Shown in pieces: positions 25,365 to 34,499 of a stretch of DNA of 64,000 nt (the first letter of the stretch is position 1; each line of letters opens with the position of its first letter). Below the pieces are notes generated by a model. That model worked only from the letters and a program-made list of their open reading frames with translations, ran no database searches and was not told where the DNA came from. A program made the translations under genes and the position numbers. Origin of the DNA: Variovorax sp. PBS-H4 (GTDB lineage: Bacteria; Pseudomonadota; Gammaproteobacteria; Burkholderiales; Burkholderiaceae_C); contig NZ_LR594675.1 of assembly GCF_901827205.1 (NCBI RefSeq), positions 3,596,001 to 3,660,000 on the forward strand. Reading direction: 5' to 3'.

Positions 25365-26387
25365 CTATTCGTCCACCGTGATGTTCGCCGCCTTGACCAC
25401 CGCGCCCCAGCGCGTGTTCTCCGCATGCACGAAGGCGCCAAACGCGGCGGGCTCGATGTTGGACGGGGTGTAGCCGATCTCTGCCAAGCGGGCACGGAAC
25501 GCCGGGTCCTTCACCACCTTGTCGACCTGGGCCTGCAGCGCGTCGATGACGGGCTGTGGCGTATTCGGCGGCGCGAGCACACCGAACCAGGTGTCGGCAT
25601 CAACCTTGTAGCCCAGCTCGGCGAGTGTGGGCACATCGCTCAAACCCGCAAACCGCTCCGGCGAACCCGAGGCCAGCAGCTTGATCTTGGAGCGGCTACC
25701 CATGGCCAACGGGGTCGGCACGAAGCCGTATTCAACGTCGCCCGCCATCACCGCGGCCATCACCGGCGCGGCCCCCGCGTACGGTACTGGCAGGGCCTTC
25801 GTGCCCTCGACCTTGGTGCGCAGCAGCTCCATGCCCATCTGCGCCATGCTGCCCGGCCCCCAGTGCGCGTAGCTGATCTCGCGCGACTTGGCCTGGGTGA
25901 TGAACTCCGCCACGTTCTTGACCTCGTTGGACGATCTCGATGCCAGCACAAAACCCATCTTGCCGACCAGCGCCACCGGCTTGAACCCGTTCGGATCGAA
26001 CTTGATGACCTTCTTGTAGATGTGGGGAGAGACCGAGATGAAGTCCGCCGCGGCGAACAGCAGCGTGGTGCCATTCGGTGGCGCCGCAAACACGTAGTTG
26101 GCGCCCAGAATGCCATTCACCCCGGGCCGGTTCTCCACGATCAGGGGTTGGCCCAGCGAACTGCCGATCTGGTTGGCCACCATGCGGGCCAACACGTCGG
26201 TGCCGCCACCCGGTGCATAAGGCACGACGAGGTGCACCGTGCCCGGCGGGGTCCAGGTCGGCTGGGCGGCGAAGCTGCCCGAAGCGAGCGCCATGCCGAC
26301 CGCCACGGCCAGCGTGCGCCGGAGCCAGCGGTGGGCCACTAGCGGCCCGGTCTGACGGGAGGAAATGAATGTGGTGTCAGAAATCAT
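25365..26387 (-). CDS. Bug-type solute-binding protein
   Basis: This is a 340-aa Bug/TctC protein. The start MISDTTFISSRQTG at 26387 has GAAGGAG upstream (AGGAGACCAAC then ATG). A positively charged stretch HRWLRRTLAVAVGMALASGSFA (about 19-40) is the signal peptide. Mature hallmarks are VHLVVPYAPGGGTDVLARMVAN, VENRPGVNGILGANYV and GLSDVPTLAELGYK. It follows the flavoprotein gene by 104 bases on the same strand and probably binds the acid used by that operon. No TctAB partner is present nearby. Confidence 0.9.
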   Translation of the reverse strand: MISDTTFISSRQTGPLVAHRWLRRTLAVAVGMALASGSFAAQPTWTPPGTVHLVVPYAPGGGTDVLARMVANQIGSSLGQPLIVENRPGVNGILGANYVFAAPPNGTTLLFAAADFISVSPHIYKKVIKFDPNGFKPVALVGKMGFVLASRSSNEVKNVAEFITQAKSREISYAHWGPGSMAQMGMELLRTKVEGTKALPVPYAGAAPVMAAVMAGDVEYGFVPTPLAMGSRSKIKLLASGSPERFAGLSDVPTLAELGYKVDADTWFGVLAPPNTPQPVIDALQAQVDKVVKDPAFRARLAEIGYTPSNIEPAAFGAFVHAENTRWGAVVKAANITVDE

Positions 26388-26491
26388 GTTGGTCTCCTTC
26401 AAATTCGAACGGAACAGCAGGCGGTAACGCGCCGGTCTGCGCGAAGCCTTAAAAAAATCGGCAGCAGTAAAGCAACGCACCGCGCCGAAGA

Positions 26492-27964
26492 TCAGGGCGG
26501 CATGGCCCGAAGCGCGGCGTGTTCACCAGCGATCTTTCCGAAAACGGCCCCCCGCAGTACCGAAGTAGCGCCGGTGTAGACCTGGTAATACAACCCCGCC
26601 GCCTCGCCCGCTGCGTACAGGCCACGAATCGGACGGCCGTCGTTGTCGATCACCTGGGCGAGCCGGTTGGTCTTCACCCCGCCGTAGGTGAAGCAGACGC
26701 CCGACATCACCGGATAGGCGCAGAACGGCCCTTGTTCAATGGGTCGCGCCCAATTCGATTTGCGGGGCTCGATACCGGTGGTGCCGAGGCCGTCGACCTT
26801 CAGAGGAGAAAACTCGCCTTGGCCACAGGCCGCGTTGAAGGCATCGACGGTTCCCTGCAGGCCCGATTCGGAAATGCCGCAGGCCACCGCTAGCTCGCGC
26901 AGCGTGCCAGCCTGAAGCGGTGGCTGGTCGGTGCGGATGCCCTTCTTCCAGTTCGGCACATCGTGGATGCGCTGGTCGTAGACCATATAGGCGATGCCAT
27001 CGGGCTGGTTCTTGATCGCACGCGAGATGTGGTCGTAGTGAACGTCGATCGGGCCCGGCGCCTCGTCGACGAAACGCCGCCCCTCGCGATTAACCAGGAT
27101 CCCGTACGAAAAACTCATGACCAGGGGCTCGACCTGCGCCGAACGCGGGTCCATCGGCTCGGCGTGGTACGAGCCGAAATCACCGGCCGGAGCCGCACCG
27201 GCATCGAGCGCCATGCGAATGCCTTCACCCTTGTTGTAGTAGCCGCCGCGGGCCACAGGGCGCAGGTACCGCGCCTCCGGGCCGATGTAGCGGGTGAGCA
27301 TTTCCGGGTTGCCTTCGAAGCCGCCGGTGGCCAGCACCACCGACAATGCCTGGATGCGGCGCAAGCGCCCGTCCGAGCCATAGGTGTCCACCACGACCTG
27401 GCCCTGGCCATCGTCGCGCAGAAGCGCCTGGGCCGTGGTCTCGTACCGGATCTCGACGCCAGTGCGCACGGCTTCGTCGCGCAGCGCCTCGATCAGCGCC
27501 AGGCCCCCGCCGACGGGCATCAGCCGCGGTGCCGCCGCCGTGACGAAATAGGTCGGCAGCGCCGCGAAACGCACGCCGAAGGTCTTGAGCCACTGCACGG
27601 TCGGGCCGGCGCCGGCGGCCAGCGTGGAAATCAGCTCCGGGTCCGGCATGCCGTGCGCCTTGACGTAGGGCGGCCAGTCTTCGTAGGCCGAAGCAGCATG
27701 CTGGATGATGTTCGGGTCGAGGTGGTGGCCGGCATTGGCCACCAGCAGTTCCTCGAAATCGTCGCTGACGGAATCTTCGTCCTTCATCCGGAAATAGGAC
27801 TCGGTCCAACGCGTGTTGCCGCCGAATTCGTCGGGTGTCGCTCGCTCCAGCACGATCACCGATGCACCGGCAGCCCCCGCGGCCACCGCCGCGCTCAAGC
27901 CAGAGACGCCGCACCCGATGACGAGCACGTCGCAATGTTCCGGGACTTGATTGTTTTCGCTCAT
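26492..27964 (-). CDS. FAD-dependent dehydrogenase (tricarballylate dehydrogenase/fumarate reductase flavoprotein family)
   Basis: This is a 490-aa flavoprotein of the FAD-binding-2 family. The dinucleotide motif VLVIGCGVSGLSAAVAAG is at 14-31, GGNTRW with the TcuA/KstD-like N is near 49-54, and a C-terminal GGVKTN plus AAGEAAGLYYQ completes the FAD site. It resembles TcuA (tricarballylate dehydrogenase) and 3-ketosteroid dehydrogenases, which introduce a C=C bond next to a carboxyl or keto group. It is 23 bases downstream of the aldehyde dehydrogenase gene and precedes a Bug protein. Together they suggest oxidation of a saturated acid or alcohol-derived acid (inference). Confidence 0.85.
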   Translation of the reverse strand: MSENNQVPEHCDVLVIGCGVSGLSAAVAAGAAGASVIVLERATPDEFGGNTRWTESYFRMKDEDSVSDDFEELLVANAGHHLDPNIIQHAASAYEDWPPYVKAHGMPDPELISTLAAGAGPTVQWLKTFGVRFAALPTYFVTAAAPRLMPVGGGLALIEALRDEAVRTGVEIRYETTAQALLRDDGQGQVVVDTYGSDGRLRRIQALSVVLATGGFEGNPEMLTRYIGPEARYLRPVARGGYYNKGEGIRMALDAGAAPAGDFGSYHAEPMDPRSAQVEPLVMSFSYGILVNREGRRFVDEAPGPIDVHYDHISRAIKNQPDGIAYMVYDQRIHDVPNWKKGIRTDQPPLQAGTLRELAVACGISESGLQGTVDAFNAACGQGEFSPLKVDGLGTTGIEPRKSNWARPIEQGPFCAYPVMSGVCFTYGGVKTNRLAQVIDNDGRPIRGLYAAGEAAGLYYQVYTGATSVLRGAVFGKIAGEHAALRAMPP

Positions 27965-27987
27965 GTCTCCGTCTCCGCCGCGTCGGT

Positions 27988-29466
27988 TCAGTATTTCCGG
28001 ACGAATGGATCTGGCATGTCGAGGTCGGTGGAAATCCAGACACTTTTGACTTCGAGGAACTCCTTCACAGCCTCCACGCCGCCCTCACGCCCCAACCCGC
28101 TGTCCTTGAAGCCGCCGAAAGGCGTGGTGAAACTAGTCGAGCGGTAATTGTTGATCCACACCGTGCCGGCCTTGAGCCGCTCGGACATGAACATCGCGCG
28201 GTGCAGACTCTGGGTCCAAACACCGGCGGCCAGGCCGAAGCGGATGTCGTTGCCGATCTGCACCGCCTCTTGCTCGTCCTTGAACTTCAGCACCGACAAC
28301 ACCGGGCCGAAAACCTCTTCCTGCGCGATCCGCATGTGATTGTTCACGCCGGTGAAAATGGTGGGCTCGACGAACTGGCCCGCGCCGAACTCCGGCCCGC
28401 TGCGCACGTTCCCGCCCAGCACACACTTCGCGCCTTCGGCCTTGGCGATGTCGATGTAGCTCACCACCTTGTCGAACTGCGGCCGGGTGGCCACCGGCCC
28501 CACTTGCACGTCGGCACGCGAGGGATCACCGAGCTTCGCCTTGGAGGCAATCGCCACCAGACGTTCGACGAACTCGTCGTGAATGTTTTCCTGCAGCAGC
28601 AGCCGCGAACCGGCCATGCAGGTCTGCCCGCCGGCAGAGAAGATGCCCGTGATGACGCCGTTGGCGGCGCGGGTCAGGTCCGCGTCGTCGAACACGATGT
28701 TCGGCGATTTGCCACCGAGCTCCAGGGTCACGCGCTTGAAATGCTTGGCCGCCGCCACACTGACGCGGCGCCCACCTTCGTCACCGCCGGTGAACGCTAT
28801 GCAGGCCACTCCGGGATGTTCCACCAGCGGTTCGCCCACGTCCTTGCCGAAACCGGTCACTACGTTGAACACACCGGGCGGGAATCCGGCCTCGGCAAAC
28901 AGGCTGGCGAGTTCCAGCAGCGAAACCGAGGTGTGTTCGGATGGCTTGGCGATGATCACGTTGCCCGCCGCCAGCGCCGGGGCAACCTTCCAGGCTGTGA
29001 GCAGCAGCGACGAGTTCCACGGCGTGATGGTGCCAACCACACCAACAGGCTCGTAGCGGGTGTAGTTGAACACCTTGGGCTTGTCCATCGGAATCACCGC
29101 GCCCTGGATCTTGTCGGCCAGGCCGCCGTAGTAGTAGAAGTACTTGGCCATGTACGACACCTGGCCACGCACCTCGGTTCGCAGCTTGCCGTTGTCGCGC
29201 GCTTCAGCTTCGGTCAAGCGGTCGAGATTGGCTTCGATGAGCTCGCCGAGTTTGTGCAACAACATGCCGCGCTGCGTGGCCGACATACTGCCCCAAGGCC
29301 CGACCATGGCCGCAGCGCCGGCCTGTACGGCACGATCGATGTCCTTGGCATTGCCCCGGGGAATCCGCGCCCAGGGCTCCCCCGAAAACGGGTCGAGGGA
29401 ATCGAACCACTCCTCCGCGTCAGGGTTCTGCCACTGGTTGTCGATAAAGAGTTTGTACTGCTGCAT
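27988..29466 (-). CDS. NAD(P)-dependent aldehyde dehydrogenase
   Basis: This is a 492-aa aldehyde dehydrogenase. Catalytic residues are E249 (LELGGKSPN) and C283 (GQTCMAG), and cofactor motifs TPWNSSLLL and FTGGDEGGRR are present. Its sequence and spacing match the enzyme at 12721-14187 closely. It heads a leftward operon followed by the flavoprotein gene (23 bases) and the Bug gene. The upstream 290-base region contains two adjacent palindromes that look like an operator. Confidence 0.9.
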   Translation of the reverse strand: MQQYKLFIDNQWQNPDAEEWFDSLDPFSGEPWARIPRGNAKDIDRAVQAGAAAMVGPWGSMSATQRGMLLHKLGELIEANLDRLTEAEARDNGKLRTEVRGQVSYMAKYFYYYGGLADKIQGAVIPMDKPKVFNYTRYEPVGVVGTITPWNSSLLLTAWKVAPALAAGNVIIAKPSEHTSVSLLELASLFAEAGFPPGVFNVVTGFGKDVGEPLVEHPGVACIAFTGGDEGGRRVSVAAAKHFKRVTLELGGKSPNIVFDDADLTRAANGVITGIFSAGGQTCMAGSRLLLQENIHDEFVERLVAIASKAKLGDPSRADVQVGPVATRPQFDKVVSYIDIAKAEGAKCVLGGNVRSGPEFGAGQFVEPTIFTGVNNHMRIAQEEVFGPVLSVLKFKDEQEAVQIGNDIRFGLAAGVWTQSLHRAMFMSERLKAGTVWINNYRSTSFTTPFGGFKDSGLGREGGVEAVKEFLEVKSVWISTDLDMPDPFVRKY

Positions 29467-29602
29467 GTGCGCTCCGTTATCTTTGAAAGGCTGAAAGAGG
29501 GAGCCGGGCGTCTTGCGAACGGTGCGCGATGCGCGCTCCTCAGCGTCCCGGTTGCAGGCAGTTTCCCAGCTAGGGCAGAGCGCGACAAACGATTAGTCGT
29601 GT

Positions 29603-29633
29603 CCTCATGATGAGGTTTCTTCATCGATGAAGA
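29603..29633. promoter_or_regulatory. Pair of adjacent palindromes upstream of the aldehyde dehydrogenase operon
   Basis: CCTCATGATGAGG (29603-29615) and TCTTCATCGATGAAGA (29618-29633, a perfect 16-bp palindrome) stand two bases apart and share the core TCAT-N-ATGA. They lie about 140-165 bases upstream of the ATG at 29466. Paired similar dyads suggest two dimers of one regulator. The rest of the 29467-29758 region shows nothing recognisable. Confidence 0.45.
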
Positions 29634-29758
29634 CGGGGCGGGTGGCTACTGGAAGGACCGCTGATGTACGAGGACATGTCCGGCCACTTCGTCTTTTCCC
29701 TTGAACTCAGTGACAAACCGACTGGTGCGGGCACCCAGCTCGGGCTTGGCGGTCTGCG

Positions 29759-30664
29759 TCACTTCCTTGACAACCGTTCTCGGAGCAAACCCTTCAACCA
29801 ACGGCAGAACTCTCTTGCCGCCTGTGTGTGTGCGCTATGGGAATTCACGTAGGCCACATAACTCGCGCCCGAACTCACGGCTCCTTGATCGGCGAGTTGA
29901 AGGTTGCCAGCGCTCAGTTGGTCTAGAACCAACAATTTCGGTGTCACAAGAAACCCTGTTCCGCCGACCGCAGCGGAGACGGCAAGGAAGAGGTGGTCGT
30001 AAGTCGCAACGACATGGAGCTGGTCGGAAGGAATGCCCGCCGCAATGGCCCAGACGGCAAGCATCTCCGGCCGTGACCTGGCGGCGACCATCGGCCAGGC
30101 ACTTTTGGCTCGGCTGTGATGCGCCGCGACCAGCGACGGTGATCCCACGCAGACCAATTCCTCTTGAGCCAGCTCCCAGCTCTCGGTGCCGGCCAGGCTC
30201 AGGTCGCGAGTGATCAGCACATCGAAGTCGTCCGAGGGCTGCGGTGGTGCAAGACTGGTGATCAGGTCGATCTGCACGCCGTGCCGCGCAGAGTAGGCGC
30301 CCAGCGAAGGAACGACGACGGTCATGGCAAAACTCGGCATCGACGTTCTCACCTTGAGCCGGTCGTGCTGGCTTGCCTTCTGCACCAGCAACTGCATGGT
30401 GATCTCAATGGTGGACATCGCGTCTTTGAGCGCTTCGTAGAGCTGCATGCCTGCGGGCGTGAAGTCCGAAGTGGCGCCACGGCGTATGAACAGGCGTGTG
30501 CCGGCGAAGGCTTCGAGCGTCGCCACATGGCGGCTCACGGCACCCTGCGTCACGCCGAGTGCCGCGCCCGCTCGGGTAAAGCTTCCCTGGCGCCCCACAG
30601 CGACGAATGCACGCACCGCCAGAAGCGGAATGTCGCCAGGTCCAGTATGAGTTTTACTCACCAT
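29759..30664 (-). CDS. LysR-family regulator of the phosphonoalanine cluster (PalR-like)
   Basis: This is a 301-aa LysR protein. The start MVSKTHTGPGDIPLLAVRAF at 30664 has AGGTGA six bases upstream; an in-frame TTG at 30694 is weaker. The helix-turn-helix is GSFTRAGAALGVTQGAVSRHVATLE, followed by the effector domain (VRTSMPSFAMTVVVPSLGAY and VSAAVGGTGFLVTPKLLV). It belongs to the GcvA-like group. It is divergent from the pal transporter/catabolic genes, with about 100 bases between starts. In Variovorax sp. Pal2 a LysR-type gene accompanies the phosphonoalanine genes (established), so the same role here is a reasonable inference. Confidence 0.85.
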   Translation of the reverse strand: MVSKTHTGPGDIPLLAVRAFVAVGRQGSFTRAGAALGVTQGAVSRHVATLEAFAGTRLFIRRGATSDFTPAGMQLYEALKDAMSTIEITMQLLVQKASQHDRLKVRTSMPSFAMTVVVPSLGAYSARHGVQIDLITSLAPPQPSDDFDVLITRDLSLAGTESWELAQEELVCVGSPSLVAAHHSRAKSAWPMVAARSRPEMLAVWAIAAGIPSDQLHVVATYDHLFLAVSAAVGGTGFLVTPKLLVLDQLSAGNLQLADQGAVSSGASYVAYVNSHSAHTQAAREFCRWLKGLLRERLSRK

Positions 30665-30689
30665 CACATCACCTATCAGAATACTGTCA

Positions 30690-30728
30690 CGCAACGAAGC
30701 TTGCGCCTAAATTGAGCGTGCATAAGAT
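30690..30728 (+). promoter_or_regulatory. Candidate promoter and operator of the pal genes
   Basis: An inverted repeat CGCAA-N6-TTGCG spans 30690-30705. Its right arm overlaps a possible -35 (TTGCGC, 30701-30706), followed by 16 bases and a possible -10 (TAAGAT, 30723-30728). The binding-protein ATG is at 30767. The layout fits LysR control of the divergent cluster but is weak on base matches. Confidence 0.35.
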
Positions 30729-30766
30729 GATTTCCGTCACAAACCCGCTGTTTGGAAGTCAAAAAT

Positions 30767-31749
30767 ATGATGCGCAAGTCCTTGAAGCTATCAGCATTCC
30801 TCATTTTTGGAGTGCTTTGGTTCTTCGCTGCCGCTGCAGGCAACGTCGTCCTTTACTCCTCGAACAATGTGGAGACCGTCAATGCGGTGGTCGATCAGTT
30901 CACGAAGCGCCATCCCGACATCAAGGTGTCGGTGGTCCGTGCCGGCACAGGCGCGCTGATGCAGCGCATCAAGGCAGAGGCGGCCAATCCCTGGGCGACA
31001 TTTTCTGGTCGGGCGGCTTGTCGACGATCAGCGAGTTCCGGGAGCAGCTCGCGCCCTACGCGTCGCCGCAGGCAAGCGCGGTGCCAGCTGCCTATCGCGG
31101 GCCTGACGGGCTGTGGCTTGGGACGAATACGCACGTCACCGTGCTGATGGCCAACCTGCGCCAGGTCCCGAACGGCCAGCCGCCCAGCGGTTGGGCGGAT
31201 CTCGCCGATCCCAAGTGGAAAGGCAAGATCGTCATTCCCGACCCGGAGCGCAGCAGCGCTTCGTACGTCGCGCTCTACGGTCTCCAGCAAGTGCTGGGCG
31301 ATGCCGCACTGGAGAAGATCGCGCGCAACGCGGTGATCGTGGGCACCACCTCGGCGGCCTACGAGGGCGTTGCCAAAGGTGAGTTCGCCGTTGCGGTGAC
31401 CATGGAATATGCGGCCTACGAGTACGTGGCCGGCGGCCTGAAGGAAGTCCGGTTGGTCTATCCCGCCGAAGGCACCTTTCTGTCGCCCGAAGGGATGGCG
31501 CTCATCAAGGGCGGCAAGAACCCGGAGGACGCTCGCACGCTCTACGAATTCCTCGCATCGCGCCCGGCGCAGACCGAGATCTTCAAGACCGCCTATCGGC
31601 GTCCGCTGCGTGCGGATGTCGACGTGAGCAAGCTCTCGGACCTGCCGGCCCTGCCGACGATCAAGGTCGTCGCGCTGGATGACGCACGCATGAGCGCCGA
31701 TCGCGCAGCGTTCATTGCACGTTGGCGGCAGCTCGTCGGCGCTCGCTGA
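30767..31749 (+). pseudogene. ABC transporter substrate-binding protein with a one-base frameshift (phosphonate/iron-type)
   Basis: This is a periplasmic binding protein of the AfuA/PhnS type (about 327 aa when repaired). The ATG at 30767 starts a signal peptide (KLSAFLIFGVLWFFAAAAGN), then NVVLYSSNNVETVNAVVDQF and IKVSVVRAGTGALMQRIKAE. At 30993-30996 the frame breaks: AATCCCTGG is followed by GCGACA where one more G would give NPWGDIFWSGG, the conserved start of the next segment. The second frame then continues intact (GPDGLWLGTNTHVTVL, EGTFLSPEGMALIKGG) to 31749. As given, only about 76 native residues would be made. It would feed the ATPase and permease genes downstream. Confidence 0.85.
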
Positions 31750-31778
31750 TCCGCCGGCCACCGCGCAGGAACCACACC

Positions 31779-32843
31779 ATGCAAGTCTCATTCGATGCCA
31801 TCGCGCAGAGCTATGGCGGACAGACGCTGTTCGAGCGCCTGGACCTGACCATACCCAGCGGCAAGTTCTTCACGCTTCTCGGGCCTTCGGGCTGTGGCAA
31901 GACGACGCTTCTGCGCATGCTGGGCGGCTTCGTGCGGCCCGACGAGGGACGCATCTTCTTCGGAGAGGAAGACGTCACGGACATCCCGGTGCACCGACGC
32001 GGCGTTGGCATGGTGTTTCAGGACTACGCGCTGTTCCCCGATCGCTCGGTACTCGCCAATGTCGGCTACGGCCTGGCCGCGCGCGGCGTCATGCGGGCGG
32101 AAGTCAGGCAGCGGGCCCTGGCCATGCTGGCACGGGTCGGACTGGAGAAGTTCGCAGAGCGCTCACCAGCGGCGCTTTCCGGCGGGCAAAGACAGCGCGT
32201 GGCCATGGCCCGGGCGCTGGTGATCGAGCCGCGATTGCTGCTGCTGGACGAGCCACTTTCGGCGCTCGACGTCAAGCTGCGCGTCGAGTTGCGCTCCATG
32301 ATTCGCGAGCTTCAGACCGAAGCCGGCATCACCACGGTGTTCGTGACGCACGACCAGGAAGAAGCACTGGCGATGTCGGACCTGATCGCGGTCATGGACC
32401 GTGGCCGCATCGTTCAGCTCGGCGCGCCGAGGGACGTCTACGCAAGACCGCTCACGGCCTTCGCGGCCGACTTCGTCGGCGGTGCGAATCTCATCGCGAT
32501 CGACGAAGAGCTTCCTCGTGCGCCAGATGGCACACGACGCCTGGGAACGCCAGCCGGCGTGATGCTGACGCGAAGCCAGGTCCCCGTGCAGCCCGGCTCG
32601 CAGCTCGCCGTACGCAGCGAAGATCTGTCCTTCGGGGCGAACGGCGCCATGGCCGAAGGGGAGCTCGCCGGGGTGGTCGCGCATGTGGAATTCCGCGGCG
32701 GCTCGGTTGGCTACATCGTGAAGACCAGCGCCGGGAAGCTGCGGGTGGACATGCGCAGCAGCCTTGCAACGGCCTCGCTTGCACGGGGCGACGCCGTCTC
32801 CCTGCGCCTGCCCCGTGATGCGCACATCGTGCAGGCCTCATGA
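31779..32843 (+). CDS. ABC transporter ATP-binding protein of the pal cluster
   Basis: This is a 354-aa ATPase. The start MQVSFDAIAQSYGGQTLFER at 31779 has AGGAA upstream. It carries Walker A GPSGCGKTTLLRML, the Q-loop (MVFQDYALFPD), signature LSGGQRQRVAMARAL, Walker B LLLLDEPLSALD and the H-loop VTHDQEEAL. A C-terminal TOBE-type domain (QPGSQLAVRSEDLSF) follows. These are features of the polyamine/iron/2-aminoethylphosphonate importer group. Its stop overlaps the permease ATG (ATGA), so the two are coupled. The role in phosphonoalanine uptake is inferred from context. Confidence 0.9.
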   Translation: MQVSFDAIAQSYGGQTLFERLDLTIPSGKFFTLLGPSGCGKTTLLRMLGGFVRPDEGRIFFGEEDVTDIPVHRRGVGMVFQDYALFPDRSVLANVGYGLAARGVMRAEVRQRALAMLARVGLEKFAERSPAALSGGQRQRVAMARALVIEPRLLLLDEPLSALDVKLRVELRSMIRELQTEAGITTVFVTHDQEEALAMSDLIAVMDRGRIVQLGAPRDVYARPLTAFAADFVGGANLIAIDEELPRAPDGTRRLGTPAGVMLTRSQVPVQPGSQLAVRSEDLSFGANGAMAEGELAGVVAHVEFRGGSVGYIVKTSAGKLRVDMRSSLATASLARGDAVSLRLPRDAHIVQAS

Positions 32844-34499
32844 TGATGGGCGCACTTCGACGCGACCCTGCATGGCTCACGCTGGCGTTGCTGGCACTGG
32901 GTCTCCTGGGCATCTTCCTCCTTTGGCCCCTGGTGGGCATGCTGGGCAAGTCGCTGCTCGAGTCCGACGGAAGCTTCGGCTTGGGCGGCTACCTGCGCTT
33001 CTTCTCGGAGGCTTCCTACCGGGATGTTTTCTTCAACACCATCATCCTCGGCGTCGCGGTCACCATCGCGTCGATGGCGGTCGGTGGCAGCCTGGCGCTG
33101 GTCGTGGCGCGATGCAAGTTCCCGTTCGTCGGCCTGGTCACTGCGCTGCCCTTGATCACGCTGGTCGTTCCCGATGTGGTGGTGGCCGCCGCCTGGGTAC
33201 TCATCCTGGGCAAGCAAGGCTGGGTGAACGCGCTGCTCGCACCTTTGGGTGTCGAACTGCCCTCGCTGTATTCATGGTGGGGCCTGGTCTATGTGATGAC
33301 GCTCAACAACTACGTCTTCGCCTTCGTGGCGGTGCTGGTGGGTTTGAAGTCGATGGACCGCAACCTCGAGGAAGCCGCGTTGAGCTTGGGCCGTCCGGCG
33401 GGTCGCGTGCTGGTGGGTGTGACGCTGCCGCTGCTCATGCCGTCCATCTTCGCTGGCGCACTGGTGGTCTTCACCCATGTCATCGGAAGCTTCGGCGTGC
33501 CGGCCATCCTGGGCGCACGCACGCCGGTGCTTGCGGTCAAGGCGTACAACGAATTCGTCAGCGAGATGGGCGGCAATCCGCAGATGCAAACCACCATGGC
33601 CTCTGTGCTGGTGTTCCTGGGCGCTGGCCTGCTGCTGATACAGAAGTTCGTCGTCGAGCGCCGCCAGTTCCAAATGGAGTCCGGGCGCAGCCCCTTTGCG
33701 ATTAACGTCCATGGATGGCGAGCGATCCTGGCGAGCGCCGCCGTGCTCGGCGTGGTGGCGTTGTCGCTTCTGCCGGCCGCGGTGGTCGTTGTCACTGCGT
33801 TCACGCCTTCGGTCGGACCGGTGCTGCGGTACGGAGGCTTCACGCTGGCGCACCTGCAGCACGCCCTCGTCCGGGCCCCGGAGCCCTTGTACAACTCGCT
33901 GTTCCTGGCGTCGGTCGCCACGGTCTGCGGCGTACTCTTCTCGGTCGCTTCGGCCTACCTGATCGTCAAGCGGAAATCGGCACTCACGCACGTGCTGGAT
34001 GTCCTGGTCATGTTGCCGCTGACGATCGCCGGCACGGTCCTGGGCATCGCGTTGATCAACGCGTTCAACAGCGGCTGGCTGGTACTCACCGGCAGCTGGC
34101 TGGTGATGGCGCTGGCGTACTTTCTGCGCCGCATGCCCACCAGCGTGCGCGCCGCCATGGGACCGCTCCACAACCTGAGGGACTCGATCGAGGAAGCGTC
34201 GATGAGCCTCGGCGTGAGCCCGTTGCGCAGCTTCTTCCGCGTCGTGTTGCCGGTGATCGGCCCGTCGGTCGTTGCCGCCGCCGTGCTGATGTGGGTGACC
34301 ACCCTGTCGGAGCTCTCGGCCACGGTGGTCCTGTATTTCGGCGGCATGAACACCATGCCCATCGAGATCTTCCAGCAGATCGACAGCGGGCGCATGGCCC
34401 CTGGCCTGCGCCTACAGCCTGGTGCTGCTGGCAACGATTTTCATCCCCCTGGCGCTGGCGCGCTGGATCTTCAGGCTCAAGGTTGGAACCATCGAATGA
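32840..34499 (+). pseudogene. ABC transporter permease (FbpB-like, two fused membrane domains) with a frameshift near the end
   Basis: This is a double-length permease of about 552 codons. Both halves carry the EAA loop (EEAALSLGRPAGRVLVGVTLP and EEASMSLGVSPLRSFFRVVLP) and 11-12 hydrophobic helices. After IEIFQQIDSGRMA the frame is disturbed in a run of four C (34398-34401). With one C fewer the next residues read ALACAYSLVLLATIFIPLAL and RWIFRLKVGTIE, then TGA at 34497-34499 overlapping the aminotransferase ATG. As given, the last helix is replaced by a soluble tail and the frame runs straight into PalB, making a 961-codon open frame. Native permease function is doubtful unless the shift is a sequencing error. 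Confidence 0.85.
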
